Origin: Oreohelix idahoensis
Taxonomy: Eukaryota; Mollusca; Gastropoda; Stylommatophora; Oreohelicidae
Assembly: GCA_024509875.1 (NCBI GenBank)
Contig: JAMPIV010021225.1
Span: 62,001 to 126,000, forward strand
Length of the DNA stretch: 64,000 nucleotides
Direction of reading: 5' to 3'
Both the position numbers and the translations under genes were made by a program. The stretch's first letter is position 1. Each line of letters starts with the position of its first letter. Below, piece after piece: positions 30,821 through 41,806 of the stretch. The notes below the pieces were generated by a model. The model did not search any database. It was not told where the DNA came from and saw nothing but the letters and a program-made list of their open reading frames with translations.

Positions 30821-33800
30821 ATGTCTACATTAGAATACTTTATTGCACAAGGGAGATCCCTTGATAAGACTGGTACAGACTTAGAACAATGGGCAGTTGC
30901 TCAATATGACAAAGCATTAGCTGCTGAAGAGAGAAAAGCTGCTGCAGAAGAGAGAAAAGCTCTGGCTGAAGAGAAAAGATTAGAAAGAGAATTTGAACAA
31001 AAGAAATTGCAGATACAGACTGAGGAAAAAAGATTCCAGATGGAAATGGAAAAAGAAAAAAGAAAAGATGAAGCTGCTGCTGAAGAGAGAGAAGCTGCTG
31101 CTGAAGAGAGAAAAGCTGCTGCTGCTGCGGCTGCTGAAGAGAAAAAAGCAATGAGAGAACATGAACACCAAAAAGAACTTTTAGCATTTGAGTTAGAAAA
31201 GTTAAAATTAACAAACATAAGTAATGTTAATCAAGCATCTGGTGGTAATGGTAAACCCTTTACTTACAAGGTCAAGGTACCAGCGTTCAATCCTTCCAGT
31301 GATGACATAACATTCTGGTTAAATAGATTTGAACGCTCTTGTCGAGCCCATAATGTGGACAAATCACAATATGCTAACCAGTTGTCAGAAAATTTGAAAG
31401 GTGATTCTCTGACTAGTTTAAGTTTGGTTGAAGAGGCTGACAAGGATAATTATGATGTTATTAGGGCAGCCTTATTAAAGAAGTACCAGTTGTCTGAGGA
31501 AGGTTACCGGAATTTGTTTAAGACAATGGTTCCTGAGGCAGGTGTAGAATTCTCAGAATTCATTGCAAGGACACGTCTTACATTTGATCGTTGGATTGAG
31601 TTGTCCAAAACAGAAAAGACATATGAAGCCATTATGGACTTGATACTCAGAGATAAGATTATGTCAAGTATAAATAAACCATTCCTTGAATTCTTACATG
31701 AGCGTAAACCCAAGACACTAAAAGAAATGGAACAGTATTGTACCCAATACGTCACTGCACATCCAGACGTAGCTATTAGCAATACTAAGGTTAGGGAAGG
31801 TATGCCAGTTGCTTCAGCAACACCATACAACCCTAATCACTCACGCAGATTCCAAGAACCTCAAAATAGGTTTAATAAAAAAGGTAGCCATAACGGTTAT
31901 CAGAACCAAGGTAACCAATCATTTCAGGGTTCTTCTTCGAATACCTGGAGACGAGCCGACAGCCCTCGATTCAGAGGTGGTCATAATTATAGAAACTTTC
32001 GCAAAGGAAGTCATTATAGAAATTATCCAAGTTTTCCCTCATGGAGACAACAAGATCATAATTACAGAGATACTCATTATAATGAATATGATAATAGTAA
32101 CCAAAGGAACTATGACTCAAACCCAAGTAGGGGTTATAACAGTGGAAACAAGGATAATTACAGAGGCAATAATAACAGAGGTAGAGCACAATACAAAAAA
32201 CATAAATCTCATTACCAGGCGAACTCTGCTCAGCAAGAGTCCCACGAATCCTATAAACAAAATAAAGATAATGATGACTCTAATAATATGGCATGTGCCG
32301 CTTTTGATTTTGGGAGAGCATCTCAGTGCCCCCAATGCAAAACATTATTTGAGCCAACCACAGTGTCTACTTTAAGCTGTGGCCATCCTCTTCCCGCTCT
32401 TCCTGCGTCAATCGCGCATGATGGAAGAGGTTCTCTAGTCTTACACAAAGGTTTAGTAAATGACAATCCAGTCTCAGTACTTTTTGATTCTGGTTGCACA
32501 ACAATTGGTGTTAGGCAGTCACTAATAGATCCTTCTCATTCTACAGGCAAAGTAGTCAAATGCGTAACATTTGGCGGCACCATAGAGAAATACTCTACCG
32601 CTATCATTAGGATTGCTACTCCTTTCTTCACAGGAGATGTACACGCATGTCTTTTGCCGAATCCGATCGCTGATCTTATCATCGGTCGCATTCACGGAGT
32701 AAAAGAATGCACTTCGCAACAAATTTCCGTTTGGGAAAAGCAAAATATGCAAACTGCTAATGTTGTAGTCACTAGAGCTCAAGCTCTCAATATGCCTGAA
32801 ACTTCATCTACTGAAGATATTGAAGTGCATAACCAAGATGATCCCTTGGTAATTTCTCGTGACTCGTTTATAAAACAACAAGAAGAGGATCCGACTCTTA
32901 AGAAATTCTTCACTCTTGTAACGAAAGGTGATCCGAATAGAGATACCAAGCGTAAATCTTGGATTACAATGAAGAATGGTGTACTTGTACGTATGGTGCA
33001 AGACTCCACTAATTCAAGTCATTCTCAGATTCTTGTACCCAAGAAATTGAGAGTTAAAATTTTACAACATGCACACGACTCTCAGTGTGCTGGACACATG
33101 GGTTTTTCCCGTACAAAGTCAAGAGTTCTTGCGGCTTTCTTTTGGCCTTTCGTGAATAAGGACATACGGATCTATTGTCGATCTTGTAAAGTATGTCAAG
33201 AAGTCAAATCCAAAGGTCCTCGTCATGCTGCGCCCATTCAGGCTGCAGACATTCCTATTCGGCCATTTCAGAAAATGGCGATAGACATCATTGGTCCATT
33301 TAAGATCAAATCTGCTAGAGGACATCAATTTATCTTAACGTGTGTGGACATGTGCACACGTTGGCCAGAGGCTATCCCTCTGAAGAGCATTACTACTGCT
33401 GACATTGCAGATGCTCTTTGGCTTATATTTTCTTGCCTGGGATTCCCCGGAGAAATATTATCAGATCATGGCACCCAACTAATATCGGATACCATGTCTC
33501 AAGTAATGTCTACTCTACAGATAGAGAGATCTTTGAGTAGCATCTATCATCCTATGTCCAATGGGATGGTAGAACGGCTAAATAGAACACTTAAGAACTT
33601 ATTAGGAAAGATAACTGAGGATCATCCTCAAGATTGGGACAGGGTTCTACCCGCGGCCCTCTTCGCTTACAGGGAGGTCCCCAATGAACATACAGGATTT
33701 TCTCCTTTTGAACTTGTCTTTGGCGCGCGACTGCGCGGCCCTATGTCTTTGCTTCATGATCTCATAACAGCGGACAATATTGACGATGACACAAAATCCT

Positions 33801-34537
33801 CTTACGAATATGTCATCACGCTGAGAGAAAAAATTATCGAAGCATGCAAATTAGCAACGTCCTCTTCTGAATTTGCTAAACAGAAGGCAAGGCAATTTGC
33901 TAATAAGAAAAGAACTTTACGACAACTTTGTCCTGGTGACAAAGCATTTGTTTTGCTACCTTGTAGGGAAAATAGACTCCTTATTTCTTGGAAAGGTCCG
34001 TACGATATAATATCGAAAATTTCAGATGTTGACTATATTGTCGATATTAACGGGAAGCATAAAACCTTCCACATCAATATGCTTACGGAATTCCATGAAC
34101 GTCCTGACTATTTACAGCCTATTTTCCAGGCAACGGACGATTCTCCAGTTCAACATGGTCAATACTCATCACTGTCCGTTATACAGGATGAGGAAACAAG
34201 TTTTTCGGATGTTAATCTTCCGCTTCCAATGATCCCACTTCACTCTAGTGAATCATGGAAAGACGTTACTGTTTCTCCTGATTTGTCTCTAGGAGAACAG
34301 CGACAGGTTTCGGCTATGTTACAAACATTTCAGGATGTCCTCACTGACATCCCTGGGCAAACTCATGTCATTGAGCATGACATTATGCTAACTGAACATA
34401 CTCCTATTAGGGTTAGATCTTACCCTATCCCTATACATTTTCAAGCACAGGTTGAAAAGGAGTTAGATGAAATGATAGATTTACAAATAATCGAACCATC
34501 CACTTCTGCTTATTCTTCGCCGATGGTTATTGTTTGA
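30821..34537 (+). CDS. gag-protease-integrase polyprotein of gypsy element 2
   Basis: The true start is probably ATG 30821, since an ATG at the same place (47364) begins gag of element 3. Order: a Glu/Ala/Lys coiled coil with repeated AAAEERKA (residues ~30-125), a gag capsid-like domain (~150-320), an Asn/Gly/Arg-rich basic region, and a Cys-His cluster C-X2-C-X13-C-G-H (32327-32386) in place of a CCHC knuckle. The protease has LFDSGC (Asp 556). The integrase has an HHCC finger, Asp 822, Asp 882 and Glu 918 (DX35E), then the GPY-type module SWKGPYDII. The frame stops at TGA 34535, and RT continues in the same frame. Confidence 0.88.
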   Translation: MSTLEYFIAQGRSLDKTGTDLEQWAVAQYDKALAAEERKAAAEERKALAEEKRLEREFEQKKLQIQTEEKRFQMEMEKEKRKDEAAAEEREAAAEERKAAAAAAAEEKKAMREHEHQKELLAFELEKLKLTNISNVNQASGGNGKPFTYKVKVPAFNPSSDDITFWLNRFERSCRAHNVDKSQYANQLSENLKGDSLTSLSLVEEADKDNYDVIRAALLKKYQLSEEGYRNLFKTMVPEAGVEFSEFIARTRLTFDRWIELSKTEKTYEAIMDLILRDKIMSSINKPFLEFLHERKPKTLKEMEQYCTQYVTAHPDVAISNTKVREGMPVASATPYNPNHSRRFQEPQNRFNKKGSHNGYQNQGNQSFQGSSSNTWRRADSPRFRGGHNYRNFRKGSHYRNYPSFPSWRQQDHNYRDTHYNEYDNSNQRNYDSNPSRGYNSGNKDNYRGNNNRGRAQYKKHKSHYQANSAQQESHESYKQNKDNDDSNNMACAAFDFGRASQCPQCKTLFEPTTVSTLSCGHPLPALPASIAHDGRGSLVLHKGLVNDNPVSVLFDSGCTTIGVRQSLIDPSHSTGKVVKCVTFGGTIEKYSTAIIRIATPFFTGDVHACLLPNPIADLIIGRIHGVKECTSQQISVWEKQNMQTANVVVTRAQALNMPETSSTEDIEVHNQDDPLVISRDSFIKQQEEDPTLKKFFTLVTKGDPNRDTKRKSWITMKNGVLVRMVQDSTNSSHSQILVPKKLRVKILQHAHDSQCAGHMGFSRTKSRVLAAFFWPFVNKDIRIYCRSCKVCQEVKSKGPRHAAPIQAADIPIRPFQKMAIDIIGPFKIKSARGHQFILTCVDMCTRWPEAIPLKSITTADIADALWLIFSCLGFPGEILSDHGTQLISDTMSQVMSTLQIERSLSSIYHPMSNGMVERLNRTLKNLLGKITEDHPQDWDRVLPAALFAYREVPNEHTGFSPFELVFGARLRGPMSLLHDLITADNIDDDTKSSYEYVITLREKIIEACKLATSSSEFAKQKARQFANKKRTLRQLCPGDKAFVLLPCRENRLLISWKGPYDIISKISDVDYIVDINGKHKTFHINMLTEFHERPDYLQPIFQATDDSPVQHGQYSSLSVIQDEETSFSDVNLPLPMIPLHSSESWKDVTVSPDLSLGEQRQVSAMLQTFQDVLTDIPGQTHVIEHDIMLTEHTPIRVRSYPIPIHFQAQVEKELDEMIDLQIIEPSTSAYSSPMVIV

Positions 34538-35665
34538 AAAAAAGACAATAACATACGTCTTTGCGTTGACTATCGCAAATTGAATCAAGTGACAAAGTTT
34601 GATGCTGAACCTATGCCTTTACTAGAAGAGCTACTTACTCGACTTTCTAAATCTCATTTTTTCACTAAACTTGATTTGTCTAAAGGATATTGGCAAGTTC
34701 CATTATCCGAACGCGCCAAACCTCTTACCGCTTTTTCTACTCCTAGAGGCCTTTTCCAATGGAATTTTATGCCTTTCGGCCTTATGAACGCACCAGCTAC
34801 ATTCGTACGCATGATGCGTCGAATCCTATCGTATCGGTCAGATGTCATTGCTTATCTAGACGACATCCGTCTTTTTAGCGATACTTGGGAAGATCACTAT
34901 TCAGGGTTAGTTGAATTGTTATCAACTCTACGCGAGCATAACCTGACAGCAAAACCATCGAAAGCTTGCATTGGTTTTAGCGAAATTGCTTTCCTAGGCC
35001 ATCGAGTAGGTCATGGTTTCCTGAAGACAGAGGACCATAATATCACTAAAATACTTAACATCTCTATCCCTAAGACTAAAAAGCAAGTGCGAAGTCTTTT
35101 AGGTCTCATACAATTTTATGGACGATTCATTCCGAATCTGTCCTCTATCATGGCACCTCTTTCGACACTACTAAAGAAAGGGTCGCCTAATATGGTTCAC
35201 TGGTCTCAGGAATGCCAATTATCACTAGATAAGATCAAAACTATGTTTTCAACACCACCTATTTTAGTGTTACCTACTACATATAAGACATTTGTTCTTC
35301 GTAGTGACGCTTCATCCACTGGGATTGGAGCGGCACTAATGCAAGAGTACTCTGGAACTCTGCATCCTGTAATGTACATATCCAGAAAACTTAATGCTGC
35401 AGAAAGGAATTACTCGGTTTTAGACCGGGAATTATTGGCGATGGTTTGGTCAATTCTCAAACTTCAAAGATTCCTTCTTGGTGCACATTTCATAGTGGAA
35501 ACTGACCAGAAAGCTCTTACTGCTATCCAAAGTAAGAACTTGAAGAGCTCGAGATCAACTCGATACGCGATCGCTCTTCAACCTTTTCATTTTTTTCGGT
35601 ACGAGCTATCCGTGGTTCAGAAAATGTGATGGCGGACATTCTGTCGAGATGCCCACATGATGCCA
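34538..35665 (+). pseudogene. RT and RNase H of gypsy element 2
   Basis: Same frame as the upstream polyprotein after one TGA. RT: CVDYRKLNQVT, FTKLDLSKGYWQVPL, FMPFGLMNAPATF and the catalytic YLDD at 34853-34864. The connection domain has LGLIQFYGRFIPN. RNase H: LRSDASSTGIGAAL, YSVLDRELLAMVW and VETDQKAL. An extra or missing T near 35595 shifts the frame, and the typical end motif (MADILSRCP) is then read in another frame up to 35665. There is no integrase downstream, which confirms the INT-RT order. Confidence 0.88.
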
Positions 35666-36131
35666 CTTAACTGTTAAATATTGGACTTTCCTAACATGTA
35701 TAACTTTACATCAGTTATTCTTTTTCTTCTATATCAAAATGTGTACACATTTGTAATATATGATTTGGTGATTGTATAAATACTTAGCGGTTCACTTATT
35801 TTGATTCACTGCTAATTCTTTGATGATGTTTCTTTTGCCAATCGTGAACTTATGATACCTAATATGAAATGATTATTGAAATTATTGTATACATTGTGTC
35901 ATTGCCAATATGGTAGTAGGCATTGGTGGCAACTCCCTGGAAATGTTTACACTTAGAGAAATACTTTCTCTGAGATGTTGAGATATATATTCTCATTCTT
36001 TGCCTTAATCTGGCTTTATAAATTCTTGATACTTCTCATCTGCGCATCATATGTGCGTTGGGGGGGATTTTATGTGGCTCTCAGAGAGAAAAAAAAAATT
36101 CATTTTTTTTTTCCCGGGGGTTGCGGTAGTC
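35666..36131 (+). other. 3' untranslated region of gypsy element 2
   Basis: AT-rich, ending in a purine-rich stretch (36083-36100) and a G-rich stretch shortly before the 3' LTR. One of these may serve as polypurine tract, although neither abuts the LTR. No gene seen. Confidence 0.5.
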
Positions 36132-37756
36132 TGTTGCGTACATATTTTTTATATGTCGCACAGATTACAGTTGATACGATTACAAATGAAAATGTAACTA
36201 TCTGTTTGATAAAAGGATATTTATTTATGAACTTACAACTTTTAAGAAAGGGGAATAACTCAGAATAGTAAATGTGTATTTTATTCTTTGAGTGATCGGT
36301 TCCTGTTTTGTTTCCGTGGATTGAACAAGCGGAGGAATCTAGATTTTATATTATAGCTGGAAACAGATTGTTCTCGCTTAAGGTTTTGCAGGAATATTGA
36401 AAGTCTGAATCTAGGTTTACTGTTTGTCTGTTTGAGACGATTCGGTCTTATATCATGTTATCTTTGTGTGTCTGGGCTGGATTATTTCTTCTTACACTCT
36501 GAGCGAATGAAGATAGGGGAGTGTCTTCTTCGGTTATGGAGTCTGGCGGGACGCCAATGTCGAGCGGTCCAAAGTTTTGTGATCTCAAGTTATCATGGGG
36601 AAGAAGATTGCGTCTTCTAGGACTGTTTTAGTCTATGTGTTCCCCAGTATTGTTTCTATTACGCCAGAAAAGTGTTTTTGTGCTTGCTATTGATTCTTGG
36701 CCAAGGTAAACGTACTTTTACTGACTTCGTTCCTAGGCTTACGATGGGTTATGTTTAGGCCTACATGAATCTACTTATGTTCAGATGTCAGAACGACATA
36801 TCGTTTAGCAGCACTAAGAATGTTTCTACACAGCAATTATGAGGACAGATAATGCTGATATTGGTGGAAACTTTGATATCCTTATGAAGTGAATCTTTCT
36901 AGAAGTTTTGTCATCTCACCGTTGTGTGAGCGATGTTAAGGACCAAGGAAGCCATCTTGGAATCCGAATTATTGTCAATCATTCATCAGAGAACAGGGTT
37001 GTCCCTTACTACCCGATAATGATCCAGAGATCACAGTTATGAAAGAAAGATCTATTATGGGAGATTTAGCATTTACTCCGAGGATATGTGCTGAATGCTA
37101 TTTGAAAGAATCTACGCTAGAGTACAAGCTACACTCATGCTAAGAGAGATTCTGTACAAGAGTCACTATGAACATTATGTATAAACTGACGTGATCTGTC
37201 AGTACAACCTGATATATATATAGATAGATGTGGATTAACTATAGAACTCTGAATGCTTGTCTACAAATGTTCCAGTATGAGGTTATCCAGCATGTATGCT
37301 AACTTAAGATGATACACCATTGATCAACACCATGCTGTTTATGTCGTCATGTGTTCCTGTAACCATACACGTACTGTTCCAGTGTGCGTCTCATTAAATA
37401 TTATAAAAAGAACACAGTAGTTCCAGTAATCCTTGACTTCTACATGTGAGAGTATGAATATATTGTTACCAAGCTGTCAACTCTTCAGAACCATTCTACC
37501 ATTCGCGTACAATGTACTCTCACTTCAATGTTTACACTACCCTGTGTAGGTCGAGTTGACCTGTGTCTGTCTTCACGGTGACAGCACCTCTTTGAATACA
37601 ACAGTACTACCAGCCATCATACTTTACAGTGAGGTTCTATACACCACACTCGATTCTTTACAGTGGAGTCGCAAACAACAGAACTTTACAGTGGTGTACT
37701 ACAGGTGTAGTAAGAAATAACTTCTTTACACTGGTGGCCGTATAACTATCTTTACA
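36132..37756 (+). repeat. 3' LTR of gypsy element 2
   Basis: Starts TGTTGCG like the 5' LTR and follows it closely to about 37708 (shared to GTGGTGT). It then has about 48 bp that share only the word CGTATAACT with the end of the 5' LTR, ending TTTACA at the ATTAC duplication. A deletion or rearrangement of the R/U5 part is likely. It lacks the SINE-A insertion. Confidence 0.85.
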
Positions 37757-38640
37757 ATTACATAACGCACCTGGAGCTTTTACCCGGATGATGAGAAAAC
37801 TATTACACTCTTTACAAAGCAACACCATTCATAATTTTATGGATGATATTCTCATCGCAACGGCTACATTTGAAGAACAAGAAGAAGCGTTAGCCCTGCT
37901 CCTCAGGCGGCTCAAGGAAACTGGTTTAACAGCACGCCCAAGCAAGTGTCTGATTGGATTCAGAGAACTTGAATTTTTAGGACATACGATCACTCATGGT
38001 TGCTTGTGGCCAGTAGAGAAAAACGTTGAAAATCCGAAAAGCAAAGCGACACATAACGAAAAAGGACACTAGGTCGTTTTTGTCACTCTGTGGTTATTTT
38101 CAACGGTTCATTGAGAACTTTAATAGTTTGACTGCACCGTTGACTGACCTCACAAAGAAAGGTCAACCTGAAAAGGTAATATGGACGGCTCAGTGTGAGA
38201 GCGCCTACACCACACTCAAAGAAAAGCTGACGACGAAGCCCATATTTCGCCTCCCTGGCCTCACCAAGACCTTTGTGCTAAGAGTAGATGCCAGTAATCT
38301 TGGAATAGGATCAACGTTGCTTCAAGCTGATGAAAACTACCCGGAACTGCTTTTTCCCGTGGCCTATGCTAGTCGAAAATTGAACGATGCAGAACGCAAC
38401 CATTGGAAGAGAATGATTGGCTCTAGTGGCGGAGTAAAAAGGCACCACTAATTTCTTTATGGAGTCTCATTCGTCATGCAAACGGATCACGCACCCCTCA
38501 CGTTTCTAGCAACTTGTAAAAGCCAAAATGCAAAAGTAATGCGATGGGCTATTTTGCTAAGTGTTTATTACTTCAGGGTCGAGTACATTCCCGGTCCTGA
38601 AAATGTAGGAGCAGATTTTTTAAGCAGACATTCAGTATAG
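37757..38640 (+). pseudogene. RT and RNase H of gypsy element 1, right of insertion
   Basis: Resumes at the duplicated ATTAC with NAPGAFTRMMRK and the catalytic FMDD (37836-37847), then LEFLGHTITHG. After a frameshift near 38030 come SLCGYFQRFIENF and RNase H motifs (VLRVDASNLGIGS, YASRKLNDAERN). A second break near 38410 leads to QTDHAPLTFL and a typical C-terminal DFLSRH at about 38617. Phe-Met-Asp-Asp in place of Tyr-X-Asp-Asp is unusual for gypsy RTs. Confidence 0.82.
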
Positions 38641-38818
38641 GAACTCACTATTAGTGCAGAAAATCATCTTTTAACGCCAGCAGATAAGAAACAATCTGAG
38701 GAAACCTCGGAAGAAGGAACAGAGAAGGAACTAATGGACGACACCGGGAATGATACACTATAGCCAAATATCATCTCTGTCTGATTTAGTTGGGCAACTA
38801 ACTTAAGTTCGGTGTATC

Positions 38819-39299
38819 TGTCGCAGAGTGAAGATATTTGCTAATTAAAAATTTTCTGTCCTTCCTGTATATTGCTTTAATTTCTGTCTATATTAAGTTT
38901 CTGAAAAAATGTTTTCTCATGATAATCTTTATTTATTTATTTATTTATTTGGCTGTAAAATCTTTATTGATTTATTTACATTTCTAAATTGAAATAAATT
39001 GAGTTAGCCTCGATAGGATTGTTCGTTCAGTTCAGACTACCAAATCCTCAATCTAACTTTACTTCTTTACCCTACTATTTGTGAGTGACACAGTGTGTGC
39101 AAAAGAGTAATATTGTCGCCAGAGAAAACAAGAAGAGCTGTGTGTGTGTGGTTTTCTTAGTGAAGAACTCACTGACTCAGCCTGTGCCTTCTGCCTATCT
39201 CTCTTGCGCATCACTATCACACGTCGGTGTGCACTATTGTCCCTCGCGCCTATACAGCTGTCAAGCTTTACATACTATTAATTATAGTTTCATGCGACA
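38819..39299 (+). repeat. 3' LTR of gypsy element 1
   Basis: 481 bp, TGTCGCA...TGCGACA. It is nearly identical to the outer parts of the 5' LTR but without the 979-bp insert. A purine-rich tract at 38697-38730 upstream may be the polypurine tract, although it is ~90 bp away. GTTGT follows as the target duplication. Confidence 0.9.
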
Positions 39300-40169
39300 G
39301 TTGTGAAAACATAGACATCACACAACAGAAATGGAATCCAGTGGAATCTGACAAAACAGCTTTATAATCTGGATTTTGCAGATGACTTGGCTCTTCTGTC
39401 CGATAACCATAATCAGATGCAAGAGAAAATAAAAATTCTCGACAAGAGGTCACATCAAGTGGGCCTGAAAATACACAGGGAAAAGACAAAGATTATGAGA
39501 ATAAATGCAAGAAATGATAACAAGGTTGAACTTGAAGAAAAACCACTAAAAGATGTAGAATCGTACACATATCTTGGAAGTAATAAAGTCAAAGCTGGAG
39601 GGACAGACAGTGATATCAAAATAAGAATACAAAAAACAAGAGGAGCTTTCATTGCATTGGGAAACATATGGAGAACATGAGAAATTAAGTCCAACACGAA
39701 AATAAGAATCTTCAACTCAAATGTGAAGTCAGTCCTACTGTATGGCTCTGAGACATGAAGAACAACAAAAACAACAACCAAAAAGATGCAGACTTTTATA
39801 AACGGGTGCTTGCGTAGAATAGAAGGACTGAAATGGTATGACAAAGTCACAAATATGGAATTTATGACAAGAACCAGACAAGTGCCAGTGGAACAAGAGT
39901 TGAGAAGAAGACGCTGGCGATGGATAGGACACACATTGAGGAGACCTGTTGGTAGCATTACAAGGCAGTCCTTGTTCTGGAATCCACAGGGAAAGAGAGG
40001 CAGAGGTAGACCAAAAACACATTGAGAAGAGAACTGGAAACAGAGGTGAAAATGATGAGGAAAACATGGAAAGAACTTGAGCGGATGGCACAGGACAGGA
40101 AGACTTGGCATGTGTTTGTTGAAGGCCTATGCTCATTGGGGAGCTAAAGGGTATTGAATTGAATTGATT
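39300..40169 (+). pseudogene. LINE (family 4) RT and C-terminus, right of the gypsy nest
   Basis: Continuation of the RT begun at 22024: NGIQWNL, LDFADDLALLS (catalytic FADD), YTYLGSNKVKAGG, then CLRRI, RRRRWRWIGHTLRR and GKRGRGRPKTH. Stops at 39678 and 39757 interrupt it, the first TGA where the family has Arg. It ends with a GAATT-type tail (40153-40169). Reading across the 17-kb gypsy nest restores one RT frame, so this LINE was the landing site. Confidence 0.85.
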
Positions 40170-41168
40170 TTCGGTCTAGTCAATGGCGTCTATGTGTGCT
40201 CGTGTTGGCAATATGGATTCGGGAATGGACAAATGTGTGAGACGCAGTAGATGTAATCGGAGACGACCCTCGATTTTAGCCATCTTGGGGCAGGCTGACA
40301 CCAGAGAAACACACCTTGGAAGAGCACAAAACCGTGAGAGGTGTGACTCGGGTAGCAGATATCGTGGGAATGTCACCACTAGTGGGCGGACCTTGAGTTG
40401 TGTGCGATTAGGAAGATAATCCTTACTCAAATGTGATCTCATGTCATCCAAACTGAGTAGAAGACTCCTGATTTGCTCCCTAAAGTGAATTTTGTGAGAG
40501 AAAGATTGGGGAATCAGTTGGGGAAAATTGTCAACATTAAACGAAAAATGATTTTTTTTTACAAAGCTTTCATAAAGATTCGTGTGTGTTTTTTTAAAAT
40601 GTGTTCTGGTATCGTAATTAAAAAAATAGCTAGTTATCTACAACAACTTAACTCGATTACAATTAAACTTATTACGGACGAAAAAATAAGCTTCGTTGCC
40701 CGCTCCGCTATAAGTGTTCTGGACACAGAAGACCATTGTATGAACATGAGGTCATGCATTCATATGGGCGTGAGATGGCAAGGAAAGCAAATCCGTAACA
40801 ATTTCGTGCTGAAATCGAATGTGTCGGGCCGAAAGGCGCAGATATCGCAGCTCAGCTGTAAACTACGACACAACGTAAGCCTACATACCTCTCAGAGAAG
40901 GCCAGCACGTAAGAAGAGTGAGATATGGTCGAGCGAACGCAAACAACAACACATTTCACAATGCGAGCAGATGACGTTATACATTATATTACTTTTTATA
41001 TTAAGGTAATAAATAGTTTTTAATGCTCTTTTTTAAATAGTAGTTACTAAATAAGCAATATACGAATTGTTTAACAGATTTTTAACTGACGCATACTGAT
41101 TTTCGTTGGTTAGATCTATATGTCGAAGGAATGTCATCTATCCAGTTTTACTTTATTAATTTCCTTTA
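40170..41168. other. unassigned sequence
   Basis: No gene or element recognised. Open frames around 40183-40451 on both strands and 40473-41009 on plus have no recognisable domain. Confidence 0.5.
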
Positions 41169-41602
41169 TTTTTTTGGTGTACTAGTGAAAGGGCTGCGAC
41201 TCTGGGGCAACAGGCGATGTATACTATAGGGAGTGTCAGGTACAGAATTTCAGTGGCTTGCTGCGCGCAGGGGCTAAGGCTCGTCGGCTGCGCGCTAGTG
41301 TCTCAGTGTGTGTCCTTAGTTGTGAAGGGCGACGGAACGAACGGAATAATTTGTCTTCTTTTTGTTACTTTCACAATGGCCCCCACGGCTGGCGTTGTGG
41401 ATTTAAAAGTTGCTACCATAAGTGAAATGGGTTCATTTTCGATACAAGACAACAGGAAGCTGAGACGCTTGGGAGTCATGACCCAAGGGGGCCCCCCCCC
41501 CCCCCCCCCCTTTAGAGTGTTAAGGAGTAATCGGGCCGAAACACTTGTCGGATGGGGGGACTTCTTCTGATGATCAGATTGCTTCCTGTTGTATCGCTCT
41601 GA
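41169..41602 (+). repeat. 424-bp repeat, copy B
   Basis: Near-identical to 20768-21191, starting GGTGTACTAG after a T run and ending TATCGCTCTGA. The main difference is a run of 19 C (41492-41510) after five G where copy A has a short C-rich stretch. It is probably a 5'-truncated copy of the RLE LINE 3' UTR. Confidence 0.75.
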
Positions 41603-41806
41603 AAAGAGTTTCCTATCATACAATGTCAAGTAGAGAAATAAAGGCAATTATCATGGATTATGGCCTTGGTTTTCCTGGCACATCCATTTTTCAATACATA
41701 CAATACAGCATTAATTATATTTATGTACGAGTTTCCGATTTTTTTTACCTTTAAAATGTTAAGTCCTTCCTACCCATGTTGAGTGCTTCCTACCTAGCAG
41801 GTAAGG

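Larger units (their letters stand above)
27607..37756 (+). mobile_element. Ty3/gypsy-type LTR element 2 (INT before RT)
   Basis: Starts TGTTGCG at 27607 and ends TTTACA at 37756, flanked by a perfect 5-bp duplication ATTAC (27602-27606, 37757-37761) inside the RT of element 1. It has 5' LTR 27607-30020, a leader, a near-intact gag-protease-integrase frame, RT-RNase H, and 3' LTR 36132-37756. The protein lesions I see are one in-frame TGA (34535) and one frameshift in a T run near 35595. It is younger than element 1 and carries its own SINE-A insertion in the 5' LTR. Confidence 0.9.
22273..39299 (+). mobile_element. Ty3/gypsy-type LTR element 1 (INT before RT), nested
   Basis: Bounded by LTRs that start TGTCGCA and end TGCGACA: 5' LTR 22273-23726 and 3' LTR 38819-39299. 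The target duplication is GTTAT (22268-22272) versus GTTGT (39300-39304). Internal order is gag, zinc knuckle, protease, integrase, RT, RNase H. It is split inside RT by element 2 (27607-37756). Several stops and frameshifts show it is inactive. Integrase upstream of RT departs from the usual gypsy order and matches Gmr1-like elements. Confidence 0.88.

Noticed and set aside
34535..34537. Programmed TGA readthrough between integrase and RT in element 2
   Set aside because: Position and context fit a CGA-to-TGA mutation, and other elements here show the same kind of change. A readthrough signal cannot be excluded but nothing supports it.
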